From assembly GCF_001665875.1 (NCBI RefSeq), contig NZ_LZTA01000097.1, positions 124,001-188,000 of the forward strand: 64,000 nucleotides of DNA. Reading direction: 5' to 3'. How positions within the stretch are numbered: the stretch's first letter is position 1; each line of letters starts with the position of its first letter. Origin of the DNA: Mycobacterium sp. 852002-40037_SCH5390672 (GTDB taxonomy: Bacteria; Actinomycetota; Actinomycetes; Mycobacteriales; Mycobacteriaceae). Of this stretch, positions 16,962 to 25,185 are shown in pieces. The position numbers and the translations under genes are program-made. The notes beneath the pieces were generated by a model, which was not told where the DNA came from, searched no databases, and saw only the letters and a list, made by a program, of their open reading frames with translations.

Positions 16962-18191
16962 ATGACCGTCGGTGCCGCTCCCCCAAACGTTTTCGACGCC
17001 GATTTGCCGACGCTGGATTACGACCCCGAAGAAACACCCGCCCAGGTCTACCCGCGCCTGCGCGAGGCGCAGCGGCAAGCCCCCGTCGCGCTGGGACCGC
17101 ACGGCCCCGAGGTGCTCTCCTACCACCTGGTCAGGTCCGTCCTTCGGGATACCCGGTTCCAGATCCCGCCCGGCATCAACCTGCTCGCCCAGGACATCAC
17201 GTCGGGCCCACTGTGGGACAAGGTGGCCAACAGCCTGCTGTGCCTGGAAGGTGATGCGCACCACCGACTGCGCGGTCTGTGCTCCAAAGCCTTTACCCCG
17301 CGAACGGTTGCGCGTCTGCACGACACCATGGTCGGCGTGCTGAACGAGCTGGTCGATCAGGTGGCGGACGCGGGCCACTGTGACGTCGTCACCGATATCG
17401 CGCGCCCGTACCCCGTTCCGGTCATCTGCGCGCTGCTCGGCGCACCCCGCGAGGATTGGCAACAGTTTTCGTTGTGGGCCGACGACGTGTTCAAGGCCTT
17501 CAGCTTCACCGTCGACCTCCGCGAAGTCGAGCCGGTCGTGATGCACGCGTGGCGCGCGCTCGACGACTACGTCGACGAGATGGTCGCCCGCCGACGACAC
17601 AGTTTGACCGATGACCTGCTGTCCGACCTGATTCGCGCCGAGGACGAGGGCAACCGTCTCGACGCCGCCGAACTGCGCATGCTGGCCGGCGGTCTGCTGT
17701 TGGCGGGCACGGACACCACCCGCAACCAGGTGGCCGCCTCGGTGCACGTGCTGTGCGAACACCCCGAACAGTGGCAGCTGCTGCGCCGGCGGCCCGAGCT
17801 GGCGATGCGTGCCGTCGAGGAGACCATGCGGCACTCGCCGATCGCCTGCGGAACCCTGCGCCTGGTGGTCGAGGATGCAGAAATCGACGGCTACCTGTTC
17901 CCCGCCGGCACGGCGGTGTTGGTGAATACCTTTGCAGCAAACCGTGATCCGGTCGTGTACGACGACCCCGACCGCGTTGACATCACTCGCGAGGCCGCGC
18001 CGCCCATCCTGACCTTCGGCGGTGGCGTGCACTACTGCCTGGGTGCCAACCTCGCCAGGCGCGAGATCGCCGAAGCGCTGACCGTGCTCGCGAACCGGCT
18101 GCGAAACCCGCGTACGGCCGGACCGGCGCCATGGAAGCCGATGGTGAGCCTGAGCGGACCGAAGAGCCTGCCCATCGAATTCGACCGATAG
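16962..18191 (+). CDS. Cytochrome P450
   Basis: A 409-residue soluble bacterial P450. The I-helix LLAGTDTTRNQ is near 248, ExxR (EETMR) near 286, and the heme loop TFGGGVHYCLGANLARR places the ligand Cys at residue 359. Family assignment beyond P450 is not safe from reading alone. It does not share the CYP125 N-terminal pattern of the other P450 in the window (12401). The start ATG 16962 follows AAGGAG at a good distance; the longer frame from 16902 would cover the promoter and palindrome. It needs ferredoxin and a reductase, neither seen nearby. The substrate is unknown. Confidence 0.88.
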   Translation: MTVGAAPPNVFDADLPTLDYDPEETPAQVYPRLREAQRQAPVALGPHGPEVLSYHLVRSVLRDTRFQIPPGINLLAQDITSGPLWDKVANSLLCLEGDAHHRLRGLCSKAFTPRTVARLHDTMVGVLNELVDQVADAGHCDVVTDIARPYPVPVICALLGAPREDWQQFSLWADDVFKAFSFTVDLREVEPVVMHAWRALDDYVDEMVARRRHSLTDDLLSDLIRAEDEGNRLDAAELRMLAGGLLLAGTDTTRNQVAASVHVLCEHPEQWQLLRRRPELAMRAVEETMRHSPIACGTLRLVVEDAEIDGYLFPAGTAVLVNTFAANRDPVVYDDPDRVDITREAAPPILTFGGGVHYCLGANLARREIAEALTVLANRLRNPRTAGPAPWKPMVSLSGPKSLPIEFDR

Positions 18192-18263
18192 TTAGCGCCG
18201 AGCCGTCGCCTGCTGTGACAAAGACCGCCGTGCGCACAAGTCGCGGTCGCACCGGGACGGCTT

Positions 18264-18290
18264 TACGCTGCTTGGTTACACGAACGTAAC
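18264..18290 (+). promoter_or_regulatory. -10 box and short inverted repeat upstream of lipoprotein gene
   Basis: TACGCT (18264-18269) fits a mycobacterial -10 element. Directly downstream, GTTAC (18275-18279) and GTAAC (18286-18290) are inverted around ACGAAC, spanning the expected start site. The ATG follows at 18303. The repeat is short, so operator function is tentative. Confidence 0.4.
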
Positions 18291-18302
18291 TGGGGGTTCT
18301 TG

Positions 18303-19664
18303 ATGCGTGCAGCCTGGGGGCATGCGGCGCGACGCTGCCTGTCCACGTGGAGGCCTGCCGCGATCGCGTCGGCCGCCTGCCTGACCGTGGCGTCCTGTTC
18401 GGAAACCGCGGCGCCGCCCCCGCTCACCCCCACCACCTCGACATCCGTCTCGAAAACCAGCTCGCGGGCGGCCGCCCCGCCCGTACCCATAACCGGGCCA
18501 CTGGAAAAGGACTGGAAAAGTTACGGCGGAACCGCGTATTTCGGCTGTCCGGACAAATTCTCGGCCAGCAAATCGGCGCTCGAGGACATCCGTCCGAAAA
18601 TCTTCGACCCGAAAACCGGGCAATACGTCGCACCCGCCATCCCCACGGTTCCGGCCGGGGAGAACCTCACCGGTGGCATGTGCGCGCTGACCGGCACGGC
18701 GGACGACATGAAGGTCGTGTACGTCGTCACGACCCTCAAGCCTGCGCAGGCCCCCACAGCCCCAGTCACCACAACCACCGCCTACGTCTACGACTCCAAA
18801 TCGGGCCAGCAGGTGGCCGCCAAGGAGCTGCAGCCGCCCGCCCCCGACCTGAAGCTGGCCCCGCCGAAGGATTGGGGACTGGCCTCGACCGCGTCGGGCG
18901 TGGCGTGGCTGAACGCCTTCATCGACGGCCACGGTGCCGCCTCGCCGCCCCGGACAGTCGTCCTGTCCGGTGGCGACCTGTCGATGATGTGGAACGATCC
19001 GCAGCCCGGGCGGGTCTGGCAGGACGTGCTCGCGTTTGCGCGCAACACCGAGCCTGCCAAGACATCTGGCGCCGAGCTGCGCCGGCCGAGCGGAGAAGCG
19101 ATCTATCAGGACAACGACGTGCAATCCGTCGACGCCGAATTGACCGACGGCCCAAACAAACTGGTGAAGCTCACCCACTGGGATTCGTACAACCCCCCGG
19201 TGCTGTCGACGATGTTCTACGACCTCAACGCCAAATCCATCATCAAGATCGGCGATTCCGACCGGATCTCGGGCGGCGGGCTGACCGCGGCCCTGTCCGA
19301 CGGCAAACTGTTCGTCGACGGCCACGGCTCGGACACCTCCCAGTTCGGCTTCGGTGTGTGGAACCTGCGCAGCCAACAGTGGGACTTCCAGAAGAGCCGA
19401 GACGACGCCCAGAAACTGTCGATTTCCAAGCTGGCGTTTTTTGAAGACCACCTGTACATCACCGGCACCGGCGGAACGTTCTCCGTAATCGCCTTGCCCG
19501 CAACCGATCCCGTCGCAACGAACTGGTCGCTACGCCCGTTCGAGCGGATCTCCGGATGGACGCTGGTGTGCCGCGGCGAGACCGCGCCGGCGTCCAATGG
19601 CGAATGCAAGGAGATCGTCATGGTGCAAGACCAGGACGGCCACTACCCCGGACCCTGGTTCTGA
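18303..19664 (+). CDS. Putative secreted lipoprotein, unknown function
   Basis: A 453-residue protein with a long basic n-region, a hydrophobic stretch and lipobox-like VASC (Cys ~31), followed by a Pro/Thr/Ser linker (~35-60). The body is rich in beta-type repeats with Trp/Asp/Gly motifs (for example SGGDLSMMWNDPQPGRVWQ and KLFVDGHGSDTSQFGFGVW), suggesting a beta-propeller-like extracytoplasmic fold. I do not recognise a named family. ATG 18303 follows a GGGGG Shine-Dalgarno; a TTG codon directly precedes it. It is convergent with the NRAMP-like gene, 25 bp between stops. The promoter region carries an inverted repeat. Confidence 0.7.
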   Translation: MRAAWGHAARRCLSTWRPAAIASAACLTVASCSETAAPPPLTPTTSTSVSKTSSRAAAPPVPITGPLEKDWKSYGGTAYFGCPDKFSASKSALEDIRPKIFDPKTGQYVAPAIPTVPAGENLTGGMCALTGTADDMKVVYVVTTLKPAQAPTAPVTTTTAYVYDSKSGQQVAAKELQPPAPDLKLAPPKDWGLASTASGVAWLNAFIDGHGAASPPRTVVLSGGDLSMMWNDPQPGRVWQDVLAFARNTEPAKTSGAELRRPSGEAIYQDNDVQSVDAELTDGPNKLVKLTHWDSYNPPVLSTMFYDLNAKSIIKIGDSDRISGGGLTAALSDGKLFVDGHGSDTSQFGFGVWNLRSQQWDFQKSRDDAQKLSISKLAFFEDHLYITGTGGTFSVIALPATDPVATNWSLRPFERISGWTLVCRGETAPASNGECKEIVMVQDQDGHYPGPWF

Positions 19665-19689
19665 CCAGGGCTCTGACGCTGGGCCGCGC

Positions 19690-20988
19690 TCAGAACAGGC
19701 CGAGGGCCTGCGGCGCCATGTAAAGGCCGAAGCCGATGGTCACGAAACACAATGCGCGGGTGATGTATTTGTGCAGCCCCCGCATCCGCCATTGCTCAGG
19801 CAGCGCCCTGGCTTCCAGCGCCAGCAGCAGGCCCAGCACGATGGGCAACAGCAGCGCGTTCATGACTTCGACGTCCACGGCCAGGTTGACCAGGTCGACA
19901 CTGGCCAGCACCAGCGCCGCGCCCACGATGTGGGCGAGTCCGTAGGTGAGGTAGAACTTGGCGGTGGCGCGGTTGGGCCGCTCGTTGAGGGTGTGCTTCC
20001 AGCCGAACACCTCCGCAAGCCCCCACGCACCGGCCAGCGAGGCGACGATCGCGGCTACCAGCGCCGCACCCAGCATGCCCAGGCCGAACAGCACCGTCCC
20101 GCCCACGTGGCCCAGGTAGGGCGTGAGCGACTGGGCTATCTGGCCGACGGTTTCCAGCGCCGCCCCGCCGCTGTGTTCGCCGATCGTCGAGGCCATGGTG
20201 ATCACCACCGCGATCATGATCAGCTGGGTCAGCACCGCGCCGAACGCGGTGTCGTAACGAGCCTGCCGAATCGTGCTCTGCGACAAGCGCTTATCGACCA
20301 CCGCGCCCTGCTGGTAGAAGATCATCCAGGGCATGATGACCGCGCCGACGTTGGCCGCGACCAAAAGCAGATATGACGAGTTGCCCAGCGGCATCGACGA
20401 CAGACCGTCCACCAGTGCCTTCGGATCGGGCCGGGCCATGACCATGGCCACCAGGAACGCCAATTCGGCCGCGCCGACGACAAGGCCGATGCGTTCGACG
20501 CGCCGGTAGCTGCCGGTCAGTGCCAGCGCCAACAGCGCGACCGTCGCGACCGGGATGCTCACCCACCGCGAGACGCCGAAGAGCTCGCCCACTCCGGCGA
20601 CGCCGGCGAATTCCGTCAGCAACGCCCCGATTGCCGACGCGAACAAGGTGAACGCCGAAAGCCACGCCCAGCCGCGGCCGAACCGCTCCCGGATCAGCGA
20701 ACCGTGACCGCGCCCGGTGACGATGCCCAGCCGCACCGTCATCTCCTGCACGACGTAGAGGACCGGCATCAAGATCAGCTGCGGCAGCACCATCCGGTAG
20801 CCCCACTGGGCTCCGGACTGCGACGCGGTGATCAGCGAGCCCGCGTCGGTGTCGGCCAGCATCACCACCAGGCCGGGGCCCCATACCGACAGCAGTCCCC
20901 ACCGCAGCCAGCGGCCACGCGTACGCAGCGATACCGGCGGCCGGCGGTCGAATTCGTCCGCCACCGGCTGCGTGGTTGTCTCCGTCAC
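19690..20988 (-). CDS. NRAMP-family metal transporter with atypical metal-site motifs
   Basis: A 432-residue, ~11-segment membrane protein of the NRAMP (SLC11) fold. The canonical TM1 metal motif DPGN is replaced by ADTDAGS (~45-51), and the TM6 MPH motif reads GAVIMPWMIFY (~218-228), with Trp for His. Overall homology (GPGLVVMLADTD, YVVQEMTVRLG) is still clear. Divergent NRAMPs include Mg2+ or Al3+-type transporters, so Mn2+/Fe2+ uptake cannot be assumed. A DtxR-family-like dyad lies 60 bp upstream of the start. It is not near an mntR gene here. Confidence 0.82.
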   Translation of the reverse strand: MTETTTQPVADEFDRRPPVSLRTRGRWLRWGLLSVWGPGLVVMLADTDAGSLITASQSGAQWGYRMVLPQLILMPVLYVVQEMTVRLGIVTGRGHGSLIRERFGRGWAWLSAFTLFASAIGALLTEFAGVAGVGELFGVSRWVSIPVATVALLALALTGSYRRVERIGLVVGAAELAFLVAMVMARPDPKALVDGLSSMPLGNSSYLLLVAANVGAVIMPWMIFYQQGAVVDKRLSQSTIRQARYDTAFGAVLTQLIMIAVVITMASTIGEHSGGAALETVGQIAQSLTPYLGHVGGTVLFGLGMLGAALVAAIVASLAGAWGLAEVFGWKHTLNERPNRATAKFYLTYGLAHIVGAALVLASVDLVNLAVDVEVMNALLLPIVLGLLLALEARALPEQWRMRGLHKYITRALCFVTIGFGLYMAPQALGLF

Positions 20989-21047
20989 CCTGGGCCCACT
21001 CCCCTAGTCCACTGCCAGCATCAATGCTGATCCGCCCCGAGGATAAC

Positions 21048-21061
21048 TAAGGCTGGCCTAA
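21048..21061. promoter_or_regulatory. DtxR-family (MntR/IdeR)-like operator upstream of NRAMP-like gene
   Basis: On the minus strand the site reads TTAGGCCAGCCTTA, an imperfect dyad with AGGC...GCCT arms. It lies about 60 bp before the NRAMP-like ATG (20988). IdeR and MntR boxes share TTAGG/CCTAA-type arms. Match quality is moderate: the outer bases are not fully symmetric. Confidence 0.45.
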
Positions 21062-21087
21062 CCGCGGCAACTTTACCGGAGAGCGCC

Positions 21088-21302
21088 ATTGGCGAAAAAC
21101 GCACTGTCAGTCTCGAGGCCGCGCGCGAGCCGCCGGCCGCCTGGGTCGACGAGCATGTCGAACGGATGGGGGCTGGCATCGCGAAGGTCGACGACTCCCT
21201 TCGGCGCGGCGCCGTGTCCATACACACGGTCACCGGGCCGCCGACGCCAACCGCCTGACCAACAAGGACGACATCGATGTGGTGACCGGCATGCTGCGCT
21301 AA
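21088..21302 (+). pseudogene. Possible decayed coding remnant with one frameshift
   Basis: Reading from 21088, one frame gives a plausible peptide (GEKRTVSLEAAREPPAAWVD...) to a TGA at 21256. A second frame continues with ADANRLTNKDDIDVVTGMLR to a TAA at 21300. The two could be one coding sequence broken by a single-base indel near 21235-21245. No family is recognised and there is no start codon with a ribosome-binding site, so this is only a suggestion. Apart from the metal-box dyad, the rest of the 20989-21348 gap shows nothing else clear. Confidence 0.3.
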
Positions 21303-21348
21303 TCCGGCATCGCCGTCAGCCTGCACCCCGTTTAACGCTGCCGGCGAA

Positions 21349-21843
21349 TCAACCTTCGCTACGGCGTCTTGCGCCGACAACAATGAGGGCGGTGCAGATC
21401 ACCAGCACGCCGGTGGCCGCGGCTTCGGCGACCAATGCGCCGGAGTTCACGAAATCCCGGTCCGCTAGCCCGGACGCTCCCATTTCGTACTTGGTGCCAC
21501 CGACCAGTACTGCCGGATTCGCCACACACACGACGGCGGTGCCGAAGGCCACCACCGCGCAGCCGCACGCGACGAGCCCAAGTCGGCGCACTCGCGACGC
21601 GGCCAGCAAGGCACCGGCGGCCGCGATCGAGGCGATCAGCACGATCCATCCCGGCGCGCCGTCCACCATGCCCGAGAGCATGGGGCCATAGTGTTCGGCG
21701 TCCTCGCCCACGTACATGCCCAGACCATTCCACCGGATGGGGAATCCCAAGTGGCTCAAGTCGATCCATGACAGAAGGGTCAGCGCCGCTGACGCGATGG
21801 CCGCGACGAGCGCCACTATGGTGATTACTCTGGTACGCACCAT
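21349..21843 (-). CDS. Small four-segment membrane protein, unknown function
   Basis: A 164-residue protein with about four hydrophobic segments: residues ~4-24, ~65-85, ~90-112 and ~135-155. A soluble loop between the first two contains WNGLGMYVGEDAEHYG. I recognise no family. ATG 21843 follows an excellent AAAGGAAAT ribosome-binding site. The much longer upstream frame on this strand overlaps the divergent transporter gene and is low-complexity, so it was not used. The 154-bp region to the divergent ATG at 21998 should carry both promoters. Confidence 0.65.
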   Translation of the reverse strand: MVRTRVITIVALVAAIASAALTLLSWIDLSHLGFPIRWNGLGMYVGEDAEHYGPMLSGMVDGAPGWIVLIASIAAAGALLAASRVRRLGLVACGCAVVAFGTAVVCVANPAVLVGGTKYEMGASGLADRDFVNSGALVAEAAATGVLVICTALIVVGARRRSEG

Positions 21844-21997
21844 ATTTCCTTTCGATCGGCCGGGCACGACGAACTTCCCGTCGGCCACCCAGGGTAGGGC
21901 GACCGGGGCCGGAGATCCCGAGCGGGGATACGTGCCCGGGGGCGCCGCGTCGGCCCGACGAGTTAACCGCATCGGGGTCGCGGGTACCCATCGGGGC

Positions 21998-22966
21998 ATG
22001 GGGTGGGTGACGGTACACGCAGTTGCGATCTTCTCGGCTTTGCTTTCCGCATTGTGGGCTGCCGTGGGAATCGTCGTTCGGCAGCGAGCGACCCACCGCG
22101 TTCCCGGTGATGAGGCCATGTCCGCGGCGATGGCGGCGACCCTGGTTCGTCAGCCGCTGTGGTGGGCGGGGACCGTCGCCGCCGTCGCCGGTTACACGTT
22201 TCAGGCCGTGGCGCTGGCGCACGGATCCCTGCTGCTGGTCCAGCCGCTACTGGTGTCGTCGCTGCTGTTCGCGCTGCCGTTGAGCGCGGCCCTGTGCCAC
22301 CAGCGCATCAGTCGGGCCCAGTGGGGGTGGGCGATGCTGCTGACGGCCGCACTGGCGGTTTTCCTGCTGGTGGGCCAGCCCCGTGAAGGGCATAGCCGTC
22401 CGCCGATTCCGGCCTGGACGCTGGCGCTGGCGATCACCGTGCCGTCGGTGATCGCCTCCGTCATCGCCGCTCACCGCGCCGCCGGACGGGTCCGGGCCTC
22501 GCTGCTGGGCGCCGCGGTGGCGATCCTGCTCGGCATGATCGCCGTCGTGACGAAGGTCTGCACCCACCGCTTCGCGGTCGGCGGCTGGCATGCGCTGTTG
22601 ACCGTCCCGGCCCCGTATGTGCTGGTTGCGCTGGCGGTGACCGTGACCGCGGTGCAGAACTCCGCGTTTCATGCCGGTGCGCTGCAGGCGTCCGTGCCGA
22701 TCATGTTGGTGGGTGAACCGGTCGTCGCCGTCCTGCTCGGGGTTGTCGTGCTCGGTGAGCACCTGGCGGTGGGCGGCCTGCCGGCGCTGGCCCTCGTCCT
22801 CGCGGCGGTGGCGATGATGGCGGCCACTATCGCGCTGGGCCGCAGTCAGGCGATCGAAAACGGCGAAGTCCCGGACGGGCAACCCATCTCGCCGTCTGAC
22901 CTCGATGAAGCCGCGCTTGCGGCGGTCGGGGCGAGCGTGCCGGGCGGGCGCGATCACCTCGAGTGA
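21998..22966 (+). CDS. DMT-superfamily membrane transporter
   Basis: A 322-residue, ~10-segment protein of the drug/metabolite transporter type. It opens with an N-out hydrophobic segment (AVAIFSALLSALWAAVGIVV), has paired repeats of about five segments, and near the end carries the family-like VPIMLVGEPVVAVLLGVVVLGE (~235-255). A polar C-terminal tail of about 40 residues follows. The substrate is unknown. ATG 21998 is preceded by a weak GGGGC; a GTG at 22007 is an alternative. It converges on a decayed minus-strand region at 22972. Confidence 0.7.
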   Translation: MGWVTVHAVAIFSALLSALWAAVGIVVRQRATHRVPGDEAMSAAMAATLVRQPLWWAGTVAAVAGYTFQAVALAHGSLLLVQPLLVSSLLFALPLSAALCHQRISRAQWGWAMLLTAALAVFLLVGQPREGHSRPPIPAWTLALAITVPSVIASVIAAHRAAGRVRASLLGAAVAILLGMIAVVTKVCTHRFAVGGWHALLTVPAPYVLVALAVTVTAVQNSAFHAGALQASVPIMLVGEPVVAVLLGVVVLGEHLAVGGLPALALVLAAVAMMAATIALGRSQAIENGEVPDGQPISPSDLDEAALAAVGASVPGGRDHLE

Positions 22967-22971
22967 GGTGC

Positions 22972-23400
22972 TTATTTCTTGTACCGCGGCAACCGGCAAC
23001 CCGTGTAGCCCGAGACGACGACGTGGCGCCGGTAGCCGAGCTTGATGACGATTCCGGTCGGGCCGTGGAAGCCCGCGTCGTGGATTCCGGGGTTGTCGTG
23101 CGTGACCTGCATGTCGGTGGCACCCTACTTGCCCGCCCCCTGCGGGGCTCAATCGGTTGGGGCCGAGTCAATTTCGGCCATAGCGGTCTGCACCTGAGAT
23201 TAGGTGTCCTCGAACGAGGGCAGCCCGGCCAGGGTCTTGGCGGCGTCGGTGGACGTCGTGGCTGGCGCCCCACCCCACCGGCGAGCGACGTGGCGAGGCC
23301 GCCGAAGTCGGGAGCCTGCGGCGGGCCGCGAAAGGGAACGCGTCGGACACAACGCGCGTCGGCGACGGGCACAGCAGGACACCCCGACGCCGGGGTTGGG
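22972..23400 (-). pseudogene. Decayed coding remnant (last 46 codons still open)
   Basis: The 3' part, 22972-23112 on the minus strand, encodes a well-formed 46-residue peptide: MQVTHDNPGIHDAGFHGPTG, then a stretch ending GCRLPRYKK. A TAG lies just upstream in the same frame. Further upstream, protein-like pieces appear in shifting frames (APDFGGLATSLAGGVG, then TTSTDAAKTLAGLPSFEDT, then TAMAEIDSAPTD). This pattern suggests a secreted or ESX-associated-type protein broken by frameshifts and stops, with unclear family. No start with a ribosome-binding site fits an intact gene. Confidence 0.4.
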
Positions 23401-23451
23401 TTGGAGGAGTCAGCGCCGGGGTGCCGTCTCGGTCAGATCGTGTCGAAAGGC

Positions 23452-23712
23452 TCAGCCCGTCGCTTCAGAGATGAAAACGTCGAGGCCATCGAGGTAGACG
23501 TTCCCGCGCCGCACCGTTTCATCCAGCCGCGCCGCCATCGGATCACTAGATGGAAGAACAACTTTCACGTCTAGTAGTTCAAACATAGCGTCCTGCAACA
23601 TGGTTCGTGCAATCACGAGGTCACCCACACTGCTGGCGGAATCCATCAGGTCGACGCCTTGGTGGAACAGCCCGGTGGCTTTGGCTATGTCTGATGTGAC
23701 GCTCATGGGCAT
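23452..23712 (-). CDS. Small hypothetical protein
   Basis: An 84- or 86-residue acidic protein (MSVTSDIAKATGLFHQGVDL...), helical in appearance, with no signal peptide, membrane segment or recognised family. Two ATG codons, 23712 and 23706, share an AAAGGTGG ribosome-binding site. Base composition is clearly less GC-rich than in neighbouring housekeeping genes, consistent with acquired DNA near tRNA-Tyr. It could be co-transcribed with the small gene at 23812. Function not proposed. Confidence 0.55.
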   Translation of the reverse strand: MPMSVTSDIAKATGLFHQGVDLMDSASSVGDLVIARTMLQDAMFELLDVKVVLPSSDPMAARLDETVRRGNVYLDGLDVFISEATG

Positions 23713-23811
23713 CCACCTTTCCCACGTAGATACAACGCTACGCGCGAAAACGCCTGGCGGGAAGGATTGCGGCCGAATGGGTTTCAGACGGTTTGTTTGA
23801 CATTCGTACAT

Positions 23812-24192
23812 TTAGACCAGGCTTCGGACATCGGTGTCCGTGTGCCGGTCGTGCACAGGCCGACAGTTGGCAGAACTACCCGGCGATGCCAGGATGCCAA
23901 ACGCAGCCGAGTAGATATCCCGGGGGCCGGATCGGCCGGAAGGCGCCTCAAATCCTTCCAGCGCAGCGGCCCTGGCTTTCTCGGTCTCGGTGCGCAGGTT
24001 CCTGATTTCGTTGGCTTGCATTGCATTTTCAGTCTCTGGGGGCGCCGAACGTTCTTCGTCTGTGCCGTTATCGGCGTAACCCTCTAGGTCAGCGGTGAGC
24101 ATCGGCAGCGCTTCGGCCATGGTTCCCCTGAAATTGACGGAGGCGGCAATGGCGCGAGCTTGAATGAGCCAGTCTCGTACGGCATCACGCAA
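23812..24192 (-). CDS. Small hypothetical protein
   Basis: Up to 126 residues from a TTG at 24192. ATG 24120, preceded by AGGGGAACC, is the better-supported start and gives 102 residues. The sequence is acidic, with helical stretches (MQANEIRNLRTETEKARAAA) and no recognised motif. Composition is AT-richer than the window average. It lies between the small gene at 23452 and tRNA-Tyr, within a region of decayed or foreign-looking DNA. The 24193-24435 stretch upstream holds no gene I can support. Confidence 0.4.
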   Translation of the reverse strand: MRDAVRDWLIQARAIAASVNFRGTMAEALPMLTADLEGYADNGTDEERSAPPETENAMQANEIRNLRTETEKARAAALEGFEAPSGRSGPRDIYSAAFGILASPGSSANCRPVHDRHTDTDVRSLV

Positions 24193-24435
24193 CCTGGCGA
24201 GTCGACCTGACCTGACGTGCCAGGCCCTACTCCGAGCGCTTCAGGCGAAAAATCCGGCCGCCGCCCAGCCTGGCCCTGGTTGCGGCTCACCCTCAGCAGA
24301 TCGCGAACGTCCGCGCGGTCGCGTTGTCGGTCGCTCCCCTGCCCGGCGGGCCGGCCACCGTCAGGCAATAGGATGCGGCGAGGATGCGGACCCTCGACGG
24401 AACCCAAAACACGTCGCCTGACCGACAAAAAACTT

Positions 24436-24519
24436 TGGTGGCAGGTACAGGATTCGAACCTGTGAAGCTTTCGCGACGGATTTACAGTCCGCTCCCATTG
24501 GCCGCTCGGGCAACCTGCC
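24436..24519 (-). tRNA. tRNA-Tyr (GUA)
   Basis: Read on the minus strand, the gene begins GGCAGGTTGCCCGAGCGG, has the anticodon loop ACTGTAAAT with GTA at 24485-24483, a long variable arm typical of tyrosine tRNA, the T-loop GGTTCGAATCC, and ends ACCTGCCACCA with the CCA encoded. Acceptor strands GGCAGGT/ACCTGCC pair fully. Its 3' end faces the AT-richer small-gene region at 22972-24192, the usual side for integrating elements. Confidence 0.96.
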
Positions 24520-24588
24520 GCCAGACAGGTTACAACGAGCGAGTAGACAAAGCACAAACGCCTATCACCGAGTGAAGGGACGGATTGC

Positions 24589-25080
24589 ATGGCGGACTCA
24601 TCGTTCGACATCGTCAGCAAAGTGGATCGCCAGGAGGTCGACAACGCGCTCAACCAGGCCGCCAAGGAGCTGGCCACCCGCTTCGACTTCCGCGGCACCG
24701 ACACCACAATCGCCTGGAAAGGCGACGAGGCTATCGAGCTGACGTCGTCCACCGAGGAACGCGTCAAGGCGGCGGTCGACGTCTTCAAAGAGAAGCTGAT
24801 CCGGCGGGACATCTCGATGAAGGCCTTCGACGCCGGCGAACCGCAGGCGTCTGGCAAGACCTACAAGATCAGCGGCACTCTCAAACAGGGCATCAGCAGC
24901 GAAAACGCCAAAAAGATCACCAAGCTGATCCGCGACGACGGCCCCAAGACCGTCAAAACCCAGATCCAGGGCGAGGAAATTCGGGTCACCAGCAAAAAGC
25001 GTGACGATCTGCAAGCCGTCCAAGCCCTGCTCAAGCAGGCCGACCTGGACGTGGCGCTGCAGTTCGTCAACTACCGCTAA
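24589..25080 (+). CDS. YajQ-family nucleotide-binding protein (DUF520)
   Basis: A 163-residue protein matching the YajQ family end to end: it opens MADSSFDIVSKVDRQEVDNA, and the central NQAAKELATRFDFRGTDT and GKTYKISGTLKQGI are family-conserved. YajQ proteins have two ferredoxin-like domains; in other bacteria a member binds cyclic di-GMP and partners a LysR regulator, while others bind nucleotides or tRNA. A specific role here is unknown. Corresponds to Mtb Rv0566c and lies beside the EthA-like gene in the same order. GAAGGGA precedes ATG 24589. Confidence 0.92.
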   Translation: MADSSFDIVSKVDRQEVDNALNQAAKELATRFDFRGTDTTIAWKGDEAIELTSSTEERVKAAVDVFKEKLIRRDISMKAFDAGEPQASGKTYKISGTLKQGISSENAKKITKLIRDDGPKTVKTQIQGEEIRVTSKKRDDLQAVQALLKQADLDVALQFVNYR

Positions 25081-25185
25081 CCGGCGCAATCTGCGCGTTG
25101 CGACCCGGATTCGCCGGTTACTAGCCCGACCAACCGGTGGGTCTTTACGCTGGTGACGAGTCCCACAATTTGAGCGAGGTTCACG

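Noticed and set aside
24436..24519. tRNA-Tyr as a proven attachment site
   Set aside because: I saw no duplicate of its 3' end and no integrase in the window, so only a suggestion is made.
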